A stretch of 32,226 nt of DNA from Candidatus Pacearchaeota archaeon. GTDB lineage: Archaea > Nanobdellota > Nanobdellia > Pacearchaeales > GW2011-AR1. The stretch is taken from the NCBI GenBank assembly GCA_018304325.1, contig JAGVWM010000015.1, forward strand, positions 1 through 32,226. Reading direction: 5' to 3'. Of this stretch, positions 1-7,795 are shown one piece after another. The notes beneath the pieces are model-generated. The model ran no database searches. It was not told the origin of the DNA and worked only from the letters and a program-made list of their open reading frames with translations. How positions within the stretch are numbered: position 1 is the stretch's first letter; every line of letters starts with the position of its first letter. Made by a program: the position numbers and the translations under genes.

Positions 1-71
1 AGAGAAACAGAAATATAGACATATTTAACTTTAAAAATCTGCCGATAGCTATTTTGAATAAAAATTAGATA

Positions 72-117
72 ATGTTAAGTTTGATTATTGACTTAACATA
101 AAGGAAAGATTTAAAAG
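72..117 (+). promoter_or_regulatory. rpoL upstream region: inverted repeat and TATA-like box
   Basis: A perfect 9-bp inverted repeat (ATGTTAAGT at 72-80, ACTTAACAT at 91-99) precedes a purine-rich BRE-like stretch (GGAAAG, 103-108) and a TATA-like TTTAAAAG at 110-117. The rpoL start codon lies about 26 nt beyond the box, so the transcript is probably leaderless. The inverted repeat may be the terminator of an upstream gene or an operator; the sequence alone does not decide. Confidence 0.5.
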
Positions 118-143
118 TCTAATTTTTAACTTATTATTATAAG

Positions 144-404
144 ATGGAAGTTAAAATATTAAGTGAAGATAAGAATGTTATTGAAGTAGAGATAGATAAT
201 TTGACTGTTACTGAAACTATAAGAGAATACTTGAATAAGGATAAAACTGTTGAATTTGCTGCCTGGAAAAGATCTCATCCAAATAACCCTCCTATGCTGA
301 GAGTTCAGACAAAAGGAAAATCACCTATTAAGGCAATACAAGATGCAATTGATTCTATAACTAAGGATATTAATAGCATTGCTTCTGAGGCTAAGAAAGC
401 TTAA
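144..404 (+). CDS. rpoL: DNA-directed RNA polymerase subunit L (Rpo11)
   Basis: This 86-aa protein matches archaeal RNA polymerase subunit L, the homologue of eukaryotic Rpb11 and of the alpha N-terminal domain. It dimerises with subunit D to nucleate polymerase assembly. The family signature is visible: a beta-strand start (MEVKILSEDKN), then IDNLT, the REYLNKDKTVEFAAWKR region with the conserved HP, and TKGKSPIKAIQDAI leading into the C-terminal helix. Length is normal for the family. A TATA-like box ends about 26 nt before the ATG. The stop is followed after 4 nt by an array of hairpins. Confidence 0.93.
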   Translation: MEVKILSEDKNVIEVEIDNLTVTETIREYLNKDKTVEFAAWKRSHPNNPPMLRVQTKGKSPIKAIQDAIDSITKDINSIASEAKKA

Positions 405-408
405 CAAT

Positions 409-540
409 AAACCTTTAGAAAAGGTTTCCAAAACGAACAATAAACCTTTAGAAAAGGTTACCAAATAAACCTTTAAGAAAGGTTTCCAAAACGGAATAAA
501 CTTTTAAAAAAGTAACAAAATAAACCTTTAGAAAAGGTTT
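409..540 (+). repeat. five tandem AAACCTTT/AAAGGTTT hairpins
   Basis: Five hairpin units follow one another directly after rpoL. Perfect units pair AAACCTTT with AAAGGTTT across a 3-nt loop: 409-427, 467-485 and 522-540. Unit 442-460 has one end mismatch, and unit 498-514 is degenerate (AAACTTTT/AAAAGT). Start-to-start spacings alternate long and short (33, 25, 31, 24 nt), and the long spacer carries AAAACG. The array therefore looks like a 55-57-nt dimer that was duplicated. It may act as a stacked terminator or RNA stabiliser for rpoL, but no function can be read from it directly. Confidence 0.85.
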
Positions 541-609
541 CAAAACTATCTTTAAAAGCAAAATTTTAGAATTAATAACCTTTTTAAGTTGTATATCTCT
601 TTTGAAGTT

Positions 610-2127
610 ATGTTTAAATTGTTTAAATCTATATTTAAGTCAATAGTAAATGCAGTATATAATGACCCGCAAGTTAATGATTTATCTAAAAAATATCCTA
701 ATACTTTTGGATTTTTTAAAAATAGATTAAGCCCAAGAAAAAAATTCGGACTTTACCTTACTCTTGGAATAATAGTTTCTTTAGTATTTGTTTTTATGTT
801 TTTTTCTTTTGTTGAAAATGTAATACATACTGAATCAATTGTAAGAGCAGATGCAAGAGTTATAAATCTTTTACAGATGCTTAGAACACCTGAGTTTAGT
901 AACTTGATGCTTTTTTTTACTTATCTTGGTAATTGGGAAGTTGTTTTTTTTGGAGCATTATTACTTTGCATTGCTTTTGCTTTTTATACAAAATATAATT
1001 ATATCAAAGCTATTTTAGTATCTATTGTATTTGGTGAGTTATTTGTCTGGTTAGTAAAAAATATTGTTCAAAGACCTAGGCCATTATTAGTTAATGCTTT
1101 GATACAAGAAGGAAGTTTTAGCTTTCCAAGCGGACATGCTTTTATCTCCATTTCTTTTTATGGATTGCTTACTTATTTTTTATATAAAAATTCCAAGACA
1201 AAACTTCAGAAGTTTTTAGTTTTGCTTTTAGGTTTGAGTCTTATTGTTCTTATTGGTTTTTCAAGAGTTTATCTTGGAGTTCACTGGCCTTCTGATGTTT
1301 TAGCAAGTTATTTTGCTGGATTGTCTTTTCTTGCTATAATAATTACAATGTTTGAAATTAAAGATAAATTTGAACCATATAATAATATTAAAGTTAATTT
1401 AGATAAGAAATTTCCCAAATATTTTATTCTAGCTCTTTTTTTGACTTGGGTGATTTTTTTAGGGTTTTTCTTTCAAACACACCCACTTAATTTTCATTCT
1501 CCTACTAAGAATATAAATATGATACTTGAAAGTGAGATATCTAATAATCTTTTTTTAAATATTTCAAAAACAAGTGAGGATTTAATGGGTAATCCTATAG
1601 AACCTATTAATATAATTATTGTAGGAAATGAAACTAGTCTTAGAAATACTTTTGAAGAAGCTGGATGGCATGAAAATGACAAAATAAATGTAAAGACTAT
1701 TATTCTTGATATACGTGCTCTAATTTTTAATATTTCTTATCCACAATCTCCTGGTGTACCATCTTTTTGGAATGCTGAGCCCAATAATTTTGCATTTGAG
1801 CAACCAACTACAAAAAATTCAATTCATGAGAGACATCATATTCATTTTTGGAAAACATCTTTAGTTACAGATACTGGAAAAGATATTTGGTTTGCAACTG
1901 CCCATTTTGATAAAAAAATTATTAGAAAATCAAGCAGTGTACTTATTGTCCATGATATTGATCCTTTTGTAGACAATGAACGTGATAAAGTTAAGGAAGA
2001 CCTTTTGAAAACTAATGGAGTTATTTCTGTTAAAGAGGTAAATGTTGTTAATCAAACACTTGGTGCAAATGCTGCAGGTAGCTCTTTTTATACAGATGGA
2101 AAGGCAGAAGTTATATTTTTGAGATGA
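610..2127 (+). CDS. PAP2-family membrane phosphatase with LssY-like C-terminal domain
   Basis: A 505-aa multi-pass membrane protein with the full type 2 phosphatidic acid phosphatase signature: K-V-K-N-I-V-Q-R-P-R-P near residues 148-158, S-F-P-S-G-H-A near 171-177, and S-R-V-Y-L-G-V-H-W-P-S-D near 218-229. Such enzymes remove phosphate from lipid (pyro)phosphates at the outer membrane face. The last ~200 residues form a soluble domain (I-I-I-V-G-N-E-T-S-L then E-A-G-W-H) resembling the LssY C-terminal domain, a fusion seen in bacterial DedA/PAP2 proteins. I start at ATG 610; a TTG at 589 is also possible. A TATA-like TTTAAAAG lies at 551-558. The substrate is unknown. Confidence 0.85.
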   Translation: MFKLFKSIFKSIVNAVYNDPQVNDLSKKYPNTFGFFKNRLSPRKKFGLYLTLGIIVSLVFVFMFFSFVENVIHTESIVRADARVINLLQMLRTPEFSNLMLFFTYLGNWEVVFFGALLLCIAFAFYTKYNYIKAILVSIVFGELFVWLVKNIVQRPRPLLVNALIQEGSFSFPSGHAFISISFYGLLTYFLYKNSKTKLQKFLVLLLGLSLIVLIGFSRVYLGVHWPSDVLASYFAGLSFLAIIITMFEIKDKFEPYNNIKVNLDKKFPKYFILALFLTWVIFLGFFFQTHPLNFHSPTKNINMILESEISNNLFLNISKTSEDLMGNPIEPINIIIVGNETSLRNTFEEAGWHENDKINVKTIILDIRALIFNISYPQSPGVPSFWNAEPNNFAFEQPTTKNSIHERHHIHFWKTSLVTDTGKDIWFATAHFDKKIIRKSSSVLIVHDIDPFVDNERDKVKEDLLKTNGVISVKEVNVVNQTLGANAAGSSFYTDGKAEVIFLR

Positions 2128-2153
2128 TTTTTATTAATAAAGTTTAGTTGTAA

Positions 2154-2750
2154 TTAAATTCCTTGCCTGTCTAATTCATTATTTATAATTGTTACAACTT
2201 GTGATGCAAAGTATGTTTCACTACCAATTGATACTGTCTCACCATAAGATTTTAGTTTTTTAAACTCTTTTTTATTAAAACCTTCATGATCTCCTATAAC
2301 TAACACAGAATTTTCCGAAAACCTTACCTTTCTTAGGTCTTCTCCTTTAGAATCTAAAATATATATTTCTTTTCCATCTTTTTCCATTTCATCAAGAACT
2401 TTGAATACCGATTTTTTTTCTATTTCATAACCTTCTTCAACTTTAGTTATTTTATTTGGATTAGACTTATATAACATTTTTTTAATTAATCCTGCAACAT
2501 CTTTTTTACTTAATTGTATCTTTCCTGATGATTTCTTTCCATCTGGAAAAATTATTAAGTGTTGTGGTGGATTTGGAGGGCCATTAAAAATTAAATGGAT
2601 TTTAGTTTTTTCTCTTATTTTATGACTTAGAAATAAAGAATTAATTAGTACATGTATTGCTATGTCCATTCTTCCAGCATGCATTAGATTCCCAGATAAA
2701 TACTTTCCAGAAGTTACTGCTTTATTTGAAAAGTAAACAAATTCTCTCAT
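2154..2750 (-). CDS. trmY: tRNA (pseudouridine(54)-N1)-methyltransferase
   Basis: 198 aa, matching the archaeal SPOUT methyltransferase TrmY. This enzyme converts pseudouridine 54 of the tRNA T-loop to N1-methylpseudouridine using SAM. Diagnostic stretches are the N-terminal FVYFSNKAVTSG, the GRMDIAIHVLINSLFLSHKI helix region, and the C-terminal trefoil-knot segment with VLVIGDHEGF near residues 149-158. It is the last gene of a minus-strand run with cbf5 and a 62-aa Cys protein, so enzymes acting on the T-loop (Psi55 by Cbf5, m1Psi54 by TrmY) may be co-expressed. It converges with the PAP2 gene 26 nt away. Confidence 0.9.
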   Translation of the reverse strand: MREFVYFSNKAVTSGKYLSGNLMHAGRMDIAIHVLINSLFLSHKIREKTKIHLIFNGPPNPPQHLIIFPDGKKSSGKIQLSKKDVAGLIKKMLYKSNPNKITKVEEGYEIEKKSVFKVLDEMEKDGKEIYILDSKGEDLRKVRFSENSVLVIGDHEGFNKKEFKKLKSYGETVSIGSETYFASQVVTIINNELDRQGI

Positions 2751-2856
2751 TTTATCTTTATGATTATTGGAAATTTTTAGAATACTTAAATTATTCTGTT
2801 AAATCTGTTTGATTTTTTAACCTATATTATTTTTTTAAACATGCCTGAAATTCTGG

Positions 2857-3045
2857 TTATTCTGATAATAATAAAAGACCTTTTACTTCACATATTGTTC
2901 TGTACCCATTCCCCGTTTCTTCTGGATTTTGTGTTTTTTGATGTCCATATGGGCAAATTGCTGTGCAGTCATATGTAGCAATTTTAGGATCATAGTTAGC
3001 ATTTATTCCTATTTCTCTGCATAAATGATAATTGTGATTTGTCAT
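2857..3045 (-). CDS. small four-cysteine protein between cbf5 and trmY
   Basis: A 62-aa reading frame starting 7 nt after the cbf5 stop and ending about 106 nt before trmY. I do not recognise the family. It has four cysteines, at 9, 27, 31 and 52 (contexts HLCREIG, DCTAICPYGHQ, RTICEVKG), plus histidines. That arrangement could bind zinc or an iron-sulfur cluster, but the spacing is not a classic ribbon. Tight coupling to cbf5 and the non-random composition favour a real gene. The link to tRNA modification is inference from position only. Confidence 0.55.
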   Translation of the reverse strand: MTNHNYHLCREIGINANYDPKIATYDCTAICPYGHQKTQNPEETGNGYRTICEVKGLLLLSE

Positions 3046-3052
3046 TTTAAAC

Positions 3053-3922
3053 TTATTTTATTGGTTGGAAAACATATTCTGGCCTTGCTAATATGGTTTT
3101 TTCATTTGTTGTTCTAAATACACCTATAAAAGTGTTACCATTAAAAACAGCTATTTTCTCTGTTTTAGGTATATCATTTTTAACATATTCTTTTATTAAA
3201 GGAGATCCATGTTGCAATTTTTTAACATACTCTTTTTTAACTTCTATAATTGGTAGTACATTAGATATTATCTCGCCAGGTATTAGAATATTTCTTAAAA
3301 ATAATTCATTTCCATTATTATACTCTTCAACTATTTCTAAAAATCTATAAATATCTACTGAATTTTCTTCATTGAAAATACTTGCCTGTGTTCTTCTTAA
3401 TTCTAACATATGTGCTCCTCCAATTAATATACCTAAATCATGTATTAATTTCCTAATATAAGTTCCAGCTTCTACTTTAGCTTCAAAAATAAAGTTATTT
3501 TTGTTGTTTTCATCTTGTTCAGTTATTTTAAAATTATACACAGTTCTTTTCCTTTCTACTCTTTTTACTCTTGACTTTCTAGGAGGCGTTTGATTTATTT
3601 TTCCAGTAAACTTATCGGCAGTTTTTTGTAGATTTTCTAGAGAAATTTCTTTGTGGACCCTTAAGATACCAACATAAGTTTTATCTTTACCTATAAAATA
3701 AGGCATTAGTTTACATGCCCTAGATAAAGCTACTGGAAGAACTCCTGTAACCATTGGGTCTAGAGTTCCAAAATGTGATGTTTTTTCTATATTAAGCGCC
3801 TTTTTTATAACAACATCAACTCCAAAAGATGTTGGACCTGATGGTTTATCAATATTAATTATAGAAAATTCTAGAAGTTCTTTTATTAGCTTCTCTGATT
3901 TTATTTTTTCTATACTTATCAT
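3053..3922 (-). CDS. cbf5: tRNA/rRNA pseudouridine synthase Cbf5 (dyskerin/TruB family)
   Basis: 289 aa. Catalytic TruB domain with the active-site loop HFGTLDPMVTGVLPVAL (catalytic Asp55), INIDKPSGPTSFGVD near residues 22-36, and the conserved EAGTYIRKLIHDLG segment. A C-terminal PUA domain follows (about 210-289, with IAVFNGNTFIGVFR). In archaea Cbf5 works with Nop10, Gar1 and L7Ae as the H/ACA guide RNP, and can also make Psi55 in tRNA. It heads a likely operon with the 62-aa Cys protein and trmY. Length is slightly short for an archaeal Cbf5. Confidence 0.92.
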   Translation of the reverse strand: MISIEKIKSEKLIKELLEFSIINIDKPSGPTSFGVDVVIKKALNIEKTSHFGTLDPMVTGVLPVALSRACKLMPYFIGKDKTYVGILRVHKEISLENLQKTADKFTGKINQTPPRKSRVKRVERKRTVYNFKITEQDENNKNNFIFEAKVEAGTYIRKLIHDLGILIGGAHMLELRRTQASIFNEENSVDIYRFLEIVEEYNNGNELFLRNILIPGEIISNVLPIIEVKKEYVKKLQHGSPLIKEYVKNDIPKTEKIAVFNGNTFIGVFRTTNEKTILARPEYVFQPIK

Positions 3923-3936
3923 GTTATATTAAAATT

Positions 3937-4968
3937 TTATCTATATTTTATCATTGTCTTCCATTCAACAAAGGTTTTTAAAATACCTGGAATTATTCCT
4001 GTTAGGATAAAATTTTTATATTGTAATATTCCGTTAAATCTCCCTAAACTTATTATCATTATTCTTGGCTTTGGTACATATTTTTCTAATGGTTTGTTTG
4101 ACTCTATGTTCTTTAAATTTTTTATTATAATATCTGCATGACATTCTGCATTTTGAGCAAGCTTTTCTTCCTTAATATTTGTTATATCTCCTGCTGCGAA
4201 AATATTCTTATAACCATTTATTTGTAGATATTTATTGACATTTACATACTCCCTTTTATTTAAGTATTTTGACATATTCTTTTTCAATGGTTCTGAATTT
4301 GGAGTTATCCCAGTACAAATAAATGTCAGGTCTGATTTTATTTTTATGCCTTTATCTGTAGTTATTACTTTTTTATTATATTCTTTCATTTCTTCTTCAT
4401 AGATTATTCTTACTCCTTTTTTCCTCAGGAAATTGTCTGCATATGATATTGTTTTATTACGATTTCTTTCCATTAATTTTTCATGTTTTTGTATTAGTGT
4501 TATTTCTTTATTTTTGTAAAAATCTGAGATTTCACCAGCTAGTTCAACTCCAACAATTCCTCCTCCAACTATTGTAATATTTTTTACTTTACATAACTCT
4601 TTATAGTATTTTCTCAAATGTGCCCCTCTTGTTGCCACAATTATTTCTTTTTCTTTAAATGGAGAATTATAACTAGAACCTAGTGCAATTACAAGATAAT
4701 CAAATTTTATTTTACTTTTATCAGTTAGTACATAATTTTTACTAACTTCTTTTATACATTCTACAATTACTTTAGCCTTTTTTAAATAATGATTATGTAT
4801 AACTTGTATCTTTTTTAGATGAGTAGGTTTTACAATAGATCTTAAAATTCCAGGGGTAAACTCATAGTAGTCTTTACTATCAATTAAAGTAACTTCAAAT
4901 TTATTTTCAAGAGCTTTTGCAATTTTTGCTCCTGCAAAACCTCCTCCTAAAATAACTAATTTTTTCAT
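3937..4968 (-). CDS. NADH dehydrogenase-like FAD-dependent oxidoreductase (NDH-2 type)
   Basis: 343 aa with a two-dinucleotide-fold layout. The FAD-binding GGGFAG is at residues 8-13, the NAD(P)H-binding VGGGIVGVELAGE at 134-146, and the second FAD contact FAAGDIT at 257-263. The C-terminus (RFNGILQYKNFILTGIIPGILKTFVEW) fits the membrane-anchoring tail of type II NADH dehydrogenases. It would oxidise NAD(P)H and reduce a quinone or other acceptor at the inner membrane face. No quinone-pathway or respiratory genes are in this window. Alternatives within the same fold include sulfide:quinone reductase-like enzymes; the diagnostic cysteines of that family are not evident. Confidence 0.8.
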   Translation of the reverse strand: MKKLVILGGGFAGAKIAKALENKFEVTLIDSKDYYEFTPGILRSIVKPTHLKKIQVIHNHYLKKAKVIVECIKEVSKNYVLTDKSKIKFDYLVIALGSSYNSPFKEKEIIVATRGAHLRKYYKELCKVKNITIVGGGIVGVELAGEISDFYKNKEITLIQKHEKLMERNRNKTISYADNFLRKKGVRIIYEEEMKEYNKKVITTDKGIKIKSDLTFICTGITPNSEPLKKNMSKYLNKREYVNVNKYLQINGYKNIFAAGDITNIKEEKLAQNAECHADIIIKNLKNIESNKPLEKYVPKPRIMIISLGRFNGILQYKNFILTGIIPGILKTFVEWKTMIKYR

Positions 4969-5037
4969 AGATTTTAACTAATTCCTCTATTTAAAAAACC
5001 TAAGAAAGATAAATAATAAAAATAAAAAAGAAAGTAT

Positions 5038-5433
5038 TTACCTTTTTTTCATTAACTGATCTATAGACCACATTCCTGAACCTGTTAATGTTAGACTTAT
5101 TAAACCAGCTATTGCCTGTAAATGGAACAGAAGATTTATTGGATTTCCATTCATGTTTGGAATTGCAACTGTTATTACTGCCACTGCAAGGATTATTGCT
5201 AGAGGCCAAGCAGTATACTTTACTTTCCATCCAATTATTATTGTAACACCAAATATTATCTCTCCTAATATTACTATCCATGCAAATAAAACTGGTATTG
5301 GGAAACCTATACCTGTTAAAAGTCCTGTTATTCCAGCAGGATTCATTAGCTTAGATATCCCTGGAATTAACAAAAGTAGACCTAAAAACACTCTTATTAA
5401 TGTAGGACCATACTCATTATATTTACCTTTCAT
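5038..5433 (-). CDS. DoxX-family membrane protein
   Basis: 131 aa with four hydrophobic helices. The DoxX pattern is clear: an N-terminal Y-G-P-T-L-I-R-V-F-L-G-L-L-L-L-I-P-G-I-S-K-L helix, then F-P-I-P-V-L-F-A-W, then G-E-I-I-F-G-V-T-I-I-I-G-W. The DoxX family includes terminal-oxidase-associated subunits and small redox membrane proteins; the exact role is usually unknown. I chose ATG 5433 over an upstream ATG at 5454 because a strong Shine-Dalgarno (AAAGGAGGT) lies 7 nt before it. This is one of few strong SDs in the window. It sits beside the NDH-2-like gene on the same strand, consistent with a redox role. Confidence 0.82.
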   Translation of the reverse strand: MKGKYNEYGPTLIRVFLGLLLLIPGISKLMNPAGITGLLTGIGFPIPVLFAWIVILGEIIFGVTIIIGWKVKYTAWPLAIILAVAVITVAIPNMNGNPINLLFHLQAIAGLISLTLTGSGMWSIDQLMKKR

Positions 5434-5516
5434 TTTATACCTCCTTTCAATCAACTATTGTTTAGATCCGAAGGAATTACCTTTTAAAAATCTAATGATA
5501 TTGGCTTCCTTATAAG

Positions 5517-6134
5517 TTAAAATTCCAATTTTAAAATTGGAAATTCATGTTCCCTTCTTTTTTCTTTGTAGATATTTAATAACATGTAAAGATCATTTTT
5601 ATCTGGTTTTATATCAATTTCTGGAGGGTTGTTATCATTAGTGTAATCTTTTATTGATATTTTCCATTTAGGTATCGGGGTATCTTCCATTTCGGCCCAG
5701 TAACAAGTTACTTCTTTACCATTTGATCCTGGAGATATATCTTGGATATGCATAACAACAACCTTTAACTTTTCTTCATTATCTTTTCTTTTCTTTTCTT
5801 TCTTTTCTACTTCTTCAATTCCTCGATTAAACATTTCAACATATCTTCTATGAATATTTTCAGGGGCTGCTATCTGGAAACTAACAGCATTTTTTTCAGC
5901 ATCATACCTTATTGATGTATTCCAATCAATATTAGGATAATTTGAAACTATTACGCCATCTATTTCATCACTCCATACAGTTCTTAGAGAAATTGATTCT
6001 TTAGTTGTATAATCCATAATTGTTGATTCTATTCTTCCATTATGGCCTTTTTCAGTTCTGTAATTAGCTGATGCTTCATTAGATGGTAATAAAGCTAGGA
6101 ATGTTAGCAATCCTGATAATAAAGCTCTTTTCAT
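5517..6134 (-). CDS. exported protein of unknown function
   Basis: 205 aa beginning with a signal peptide: a basic MKR, a hydrophobic stretch ALLSGLLTFLALL, and a probable cleavage after NEASA. The mature part is mixed alpha/beta. It has a highly charged segment near the middle (EEVEKKEKKRKDNEEK), then VVVMHIQDISPGSN and a single cysteine in TCYWAEM. I recognise no family. It sits between the AlkD-like gene and doxX on the same strand, separated by short gaps. Export is well supported; function is unknown. Confidence 0.7.
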   Translation of the reverse strand: MKRALLSGLLTFLALLPSNEASANYRTEKGHNGRIESTIMDYTTKESISLRTVWSDEIDGVIVSNYPNIDWNTSIRYDAEKNAVSFQIAAPENIHRRYVEMFNRGIEEVEKKEKKRKDNEEKLKVVVMHIQDISPGSNGKEVTCYWAEMEDTPIPKWKISIKDYTNDNNPPEIDIKPDKNDLYMLLNIYKEKRREHEFPILKLEF

Positions 6135-6158
6135 TAGTTTTTACTTTGTGTAATATAT

Positions 6159-6863
6159 TTAAAGATTTATGTTACCTTTAAGATATTTCAATCTTTCAGC
6201 TTCAGAAAATTTTTCAATAGCATATCTAAGTGTTGTTCTTGGGATTTTATGGTAGTTTTTACTAATGAATTGTAAAAGTATTTTTTTATCCTTTTTACCA
6301 ACTTCTCTTAACATCCAACCAACTGCTTTATGTATTAAATCATGTTTATCTCTTAAAAGTAATTCAGATACAGTTATTGTTTGTTTGAAATCATTATTTT
6401 TTATGAAATAAAAAGTTGAAACTATTGAAGTTCTTTTTTCCCATAAATTATTGGATTTTGCAAGTTCATATAATTCTTGTATCTTGTTTTTATTGTTATA
6501 ATAATAATGACCCACTATTTTATCTGCACTTAAATCAACTAAATCCCAGTTATTTATTTTTTTATTATGTTTTTTATAAAAAAAGAATATTTTATCATCA
6601 TTTGTTTTCTGATATTTTTGCACAAGTATTAAGACCCCAAGAAGCCTTTCTTCATGGATTTTGCTTCCAAGTAATTGTTCTACTACACTTAATTTAGAAT
6701 CTTTGTATTTTTTAGCTATCTTTCTTGTGTTTGGAACTGAAACACCTATAAATACATCACCCTCACTATATTGCCCCTTTTTAGTTTTAAAAAAATTCTG
6801 ATAAATTGGTATTTTCTCTTTGTTGGCTAATTTTCTTAAGTCGCCTTTTATTTTATTTAACAT
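6159..6863 (-). CDS. DNA alkylation repair protein, AlkD-like HEAT-repeat glycosylase
   Basis: 234 aa. Hallmarks of the AlkD/DNA alkylation repair family are present along the chain: FIGVSVPNTRKIAKKY, then NNWDLVDLSADKIVGHYY, NLWEKRTSIVSTFYFIK, and the near-invariant DLIHKAVGWMLREVGKKD and PRTTLRYAIEKFSEAER. AlkD enzymes excise N3- or N7-alkylated purines without base flipping, using an Asp and aromatic residues in the concave surface (candidates are in the WDLVD segment). The start lies back to back with the gene at 6913, with a 49-nt shared promoter gap. Confidence 0.9.
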   Translation of the reverse strand: MLNKIKGDLRKLANKEKIPIYQNFFKTKKGQYSEGDVFIGVSVPNTRKIAKKYKDSKLSVVEQLLGSKIHEERLLGVLILVQKYQKTNDDKIFFFYKKHNKKINNWDLVDLSADKIVGHYYYNNKNKIQELYELAKSNNLWEKRTSIVSTFYFIKNNDFKQTITVSELLLRDKHDLIHKAVGWMLREVGKKDKKILLQFISKNYHKIPRTTLRYAIEKFSEAERLKYLKGNINL

Positions 6864-6884
6864 TAATATTACTAACTATTAATA

Positions 6885-6892
6885 TTTATAAA
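6885..6892 (+). promoter_or_regulatory. TATA-like box for the broken gene at 6913
   Basis: TTTATAAA ends 20 nt before the ATG at 6913, the spacing expected for a leaderless archaeal transcript. It lies in the 49-nt gap between two divergent genes, so the gap must hold both promoters. Confidence 0.5.
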
Positions 6893-6912
6893 CAGTTTTG
6901 TTATGGAATTTT

Positions 6913-7237
6913 ATGGAGTTTAAAAAGCCAAGAAAATTATTAAGTGATGCAGTTAAGTATGATTTAATGGTAGATTTAGCTCGTATGCTTTTGGGTAGCC
7001 ATACTAGAATTGGTACTACTAATGAAAAAAGTGCTTTTAGCATTTTTAATAGAGATAGAATAAATGTTATACCCAAAACTAATGAAGTTTATGTTTTGTG
7101 GACCATTACATTTACATTATGTTGAAAGACTTGTTACCCTTTATGCATCTCATTTTGAAGAACAGTTTTTAGTTCATAATTTTTATAAGTCCAAAGGTTC
7201 TTTTATTCCTGACAGTTATATTGTTAAACTAAGATAG
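6913..7237 (+). pseudogene. small unknown gene broken by a +1 frameshift
   Basis: The first frame starts at ATG 6913 (MEFKKPRKLLSDAVKYDLMV...) and runs to a stop at 7123-7125. Its last residues turn non-protein-like (WTITFTLC). A second frame continues GPLHLHYVERLVTLYASHFE and onward to a TAG at 7235-7237. Removing one T from the TTTT at 7094-7097 joins them through VYVCGPLHLHYVERL into a 107-aa protein. I do not recognise the family. The joined protein is basic and has no signal peptide. It could be a recent pseudogene or a sequencing error. Confidence 0.55.
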
Positions 7238-7239
7238 AA

Positions 7240-7791
7240 TTATTTTTTAGGAAGGGTCTTAGTTTGTATTCTTTCAGTTTTCATTGGTTTTTGCTTTGAT
7301 ATATGTTTTTGTTCTTTAGCTTGCATTTCAGCTTGAAGTTCTTTTGAAGCCATTACTGAAGCTTCTTTTTCTTTTTCTTCTCTTACTTCCTCTTTTGATT
7401 TTTCATCAACTTTTTCTTTCTTTTCTTCTACCGGTTTCTTTTTCTTCTCTTGCTCTTTTTTATCTCTATTCTCTCTTTCTATAATATATTTTATTTTTTC
7501 TGGTATATTTACTAAGCTGACTTTTACAATATCTCCTTCTTTTATTACTTTTACTTTTATTTTATTTGGAGGGTTTTTTATCCCCCTAAACCATAATTCA
7601 TTATTTAACCATTTGTCCACCTTTACCTTTTTTAAATCCCTGTCTTCTATTTTCATGTGTTTCGCTATAAATTGTTTAACAGCTTTTACAGCTTTAGGAG
7701 TTCTTTTATGTCTTTTAACTTTCATAAACTCCCTTCTAAGTGGAATTGTGTATTCTCTTTCAATAACTTCCTTTTTTTCTTTTTTTGCCAT
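7240..7791 (-). CDS. rpl31e: 50S ribosomal protein L31e with long charged C-terminal tail
   Basis: 183 aa. Residues ~10-105 match archaeal/eukaryotic L31e (EREYTIPLRREFMKVKRHKRTPKAVKAVKQFI, then VKVDKWLNNELWFRGIKNPPNKIKVKV). This protein sits near the polypeptide exit tunnel. Usual archaeal L31e is about 80-100 aa; here ~75 extra residues are rich in Lys and Glu (EKKKKPVEEKKEKVDEK, then QAKEQKHISKQKP). The tail is probably disordered. It is the last gene of the S19e-L39e-109aa-L31e run, with a 4-nt gap after the 109-aa gene. Confidence 0.92.
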   Translation of the reverse strand: MAKKEKKEVIEREYTIPLRREFMKVKRHKRTPKAVKAVKQFIAKHMKIEDRDLKKVKVDKWLNNELWFRGIKNPPNKIKVKVIKEGDIVKVSLVNIPEKIKYIIERENRDKKEQEKKKKPVEEKKEKVDEKSKEEVREEKEKEASVMASKELQAEMQAKEQKHISKQKPMKTERIQTKTLPKK

Positions 7792-7795
7792 CTTA

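Noticed and set aside
409-540. Possible small CRISPR array
   Set aside because: The repeated unit is itself a complete hairpin of about 19 nt, and the spacers are only 5-14 nt and similar to each other. No cas genes are nearby.
5000-5281. Minus-strand 93-aa frame rich in Asn, Ser and Trp
   Set aside because: It overlaps doxX out of frame and reads as low-complexity out-of-frame sequence.
5153-5515. Plus-strand reading frame of 120 aa over doxX
   Set aside because: It is antisense to the clearly recognisable DoxX gene, has no family features and no promoter spacing.
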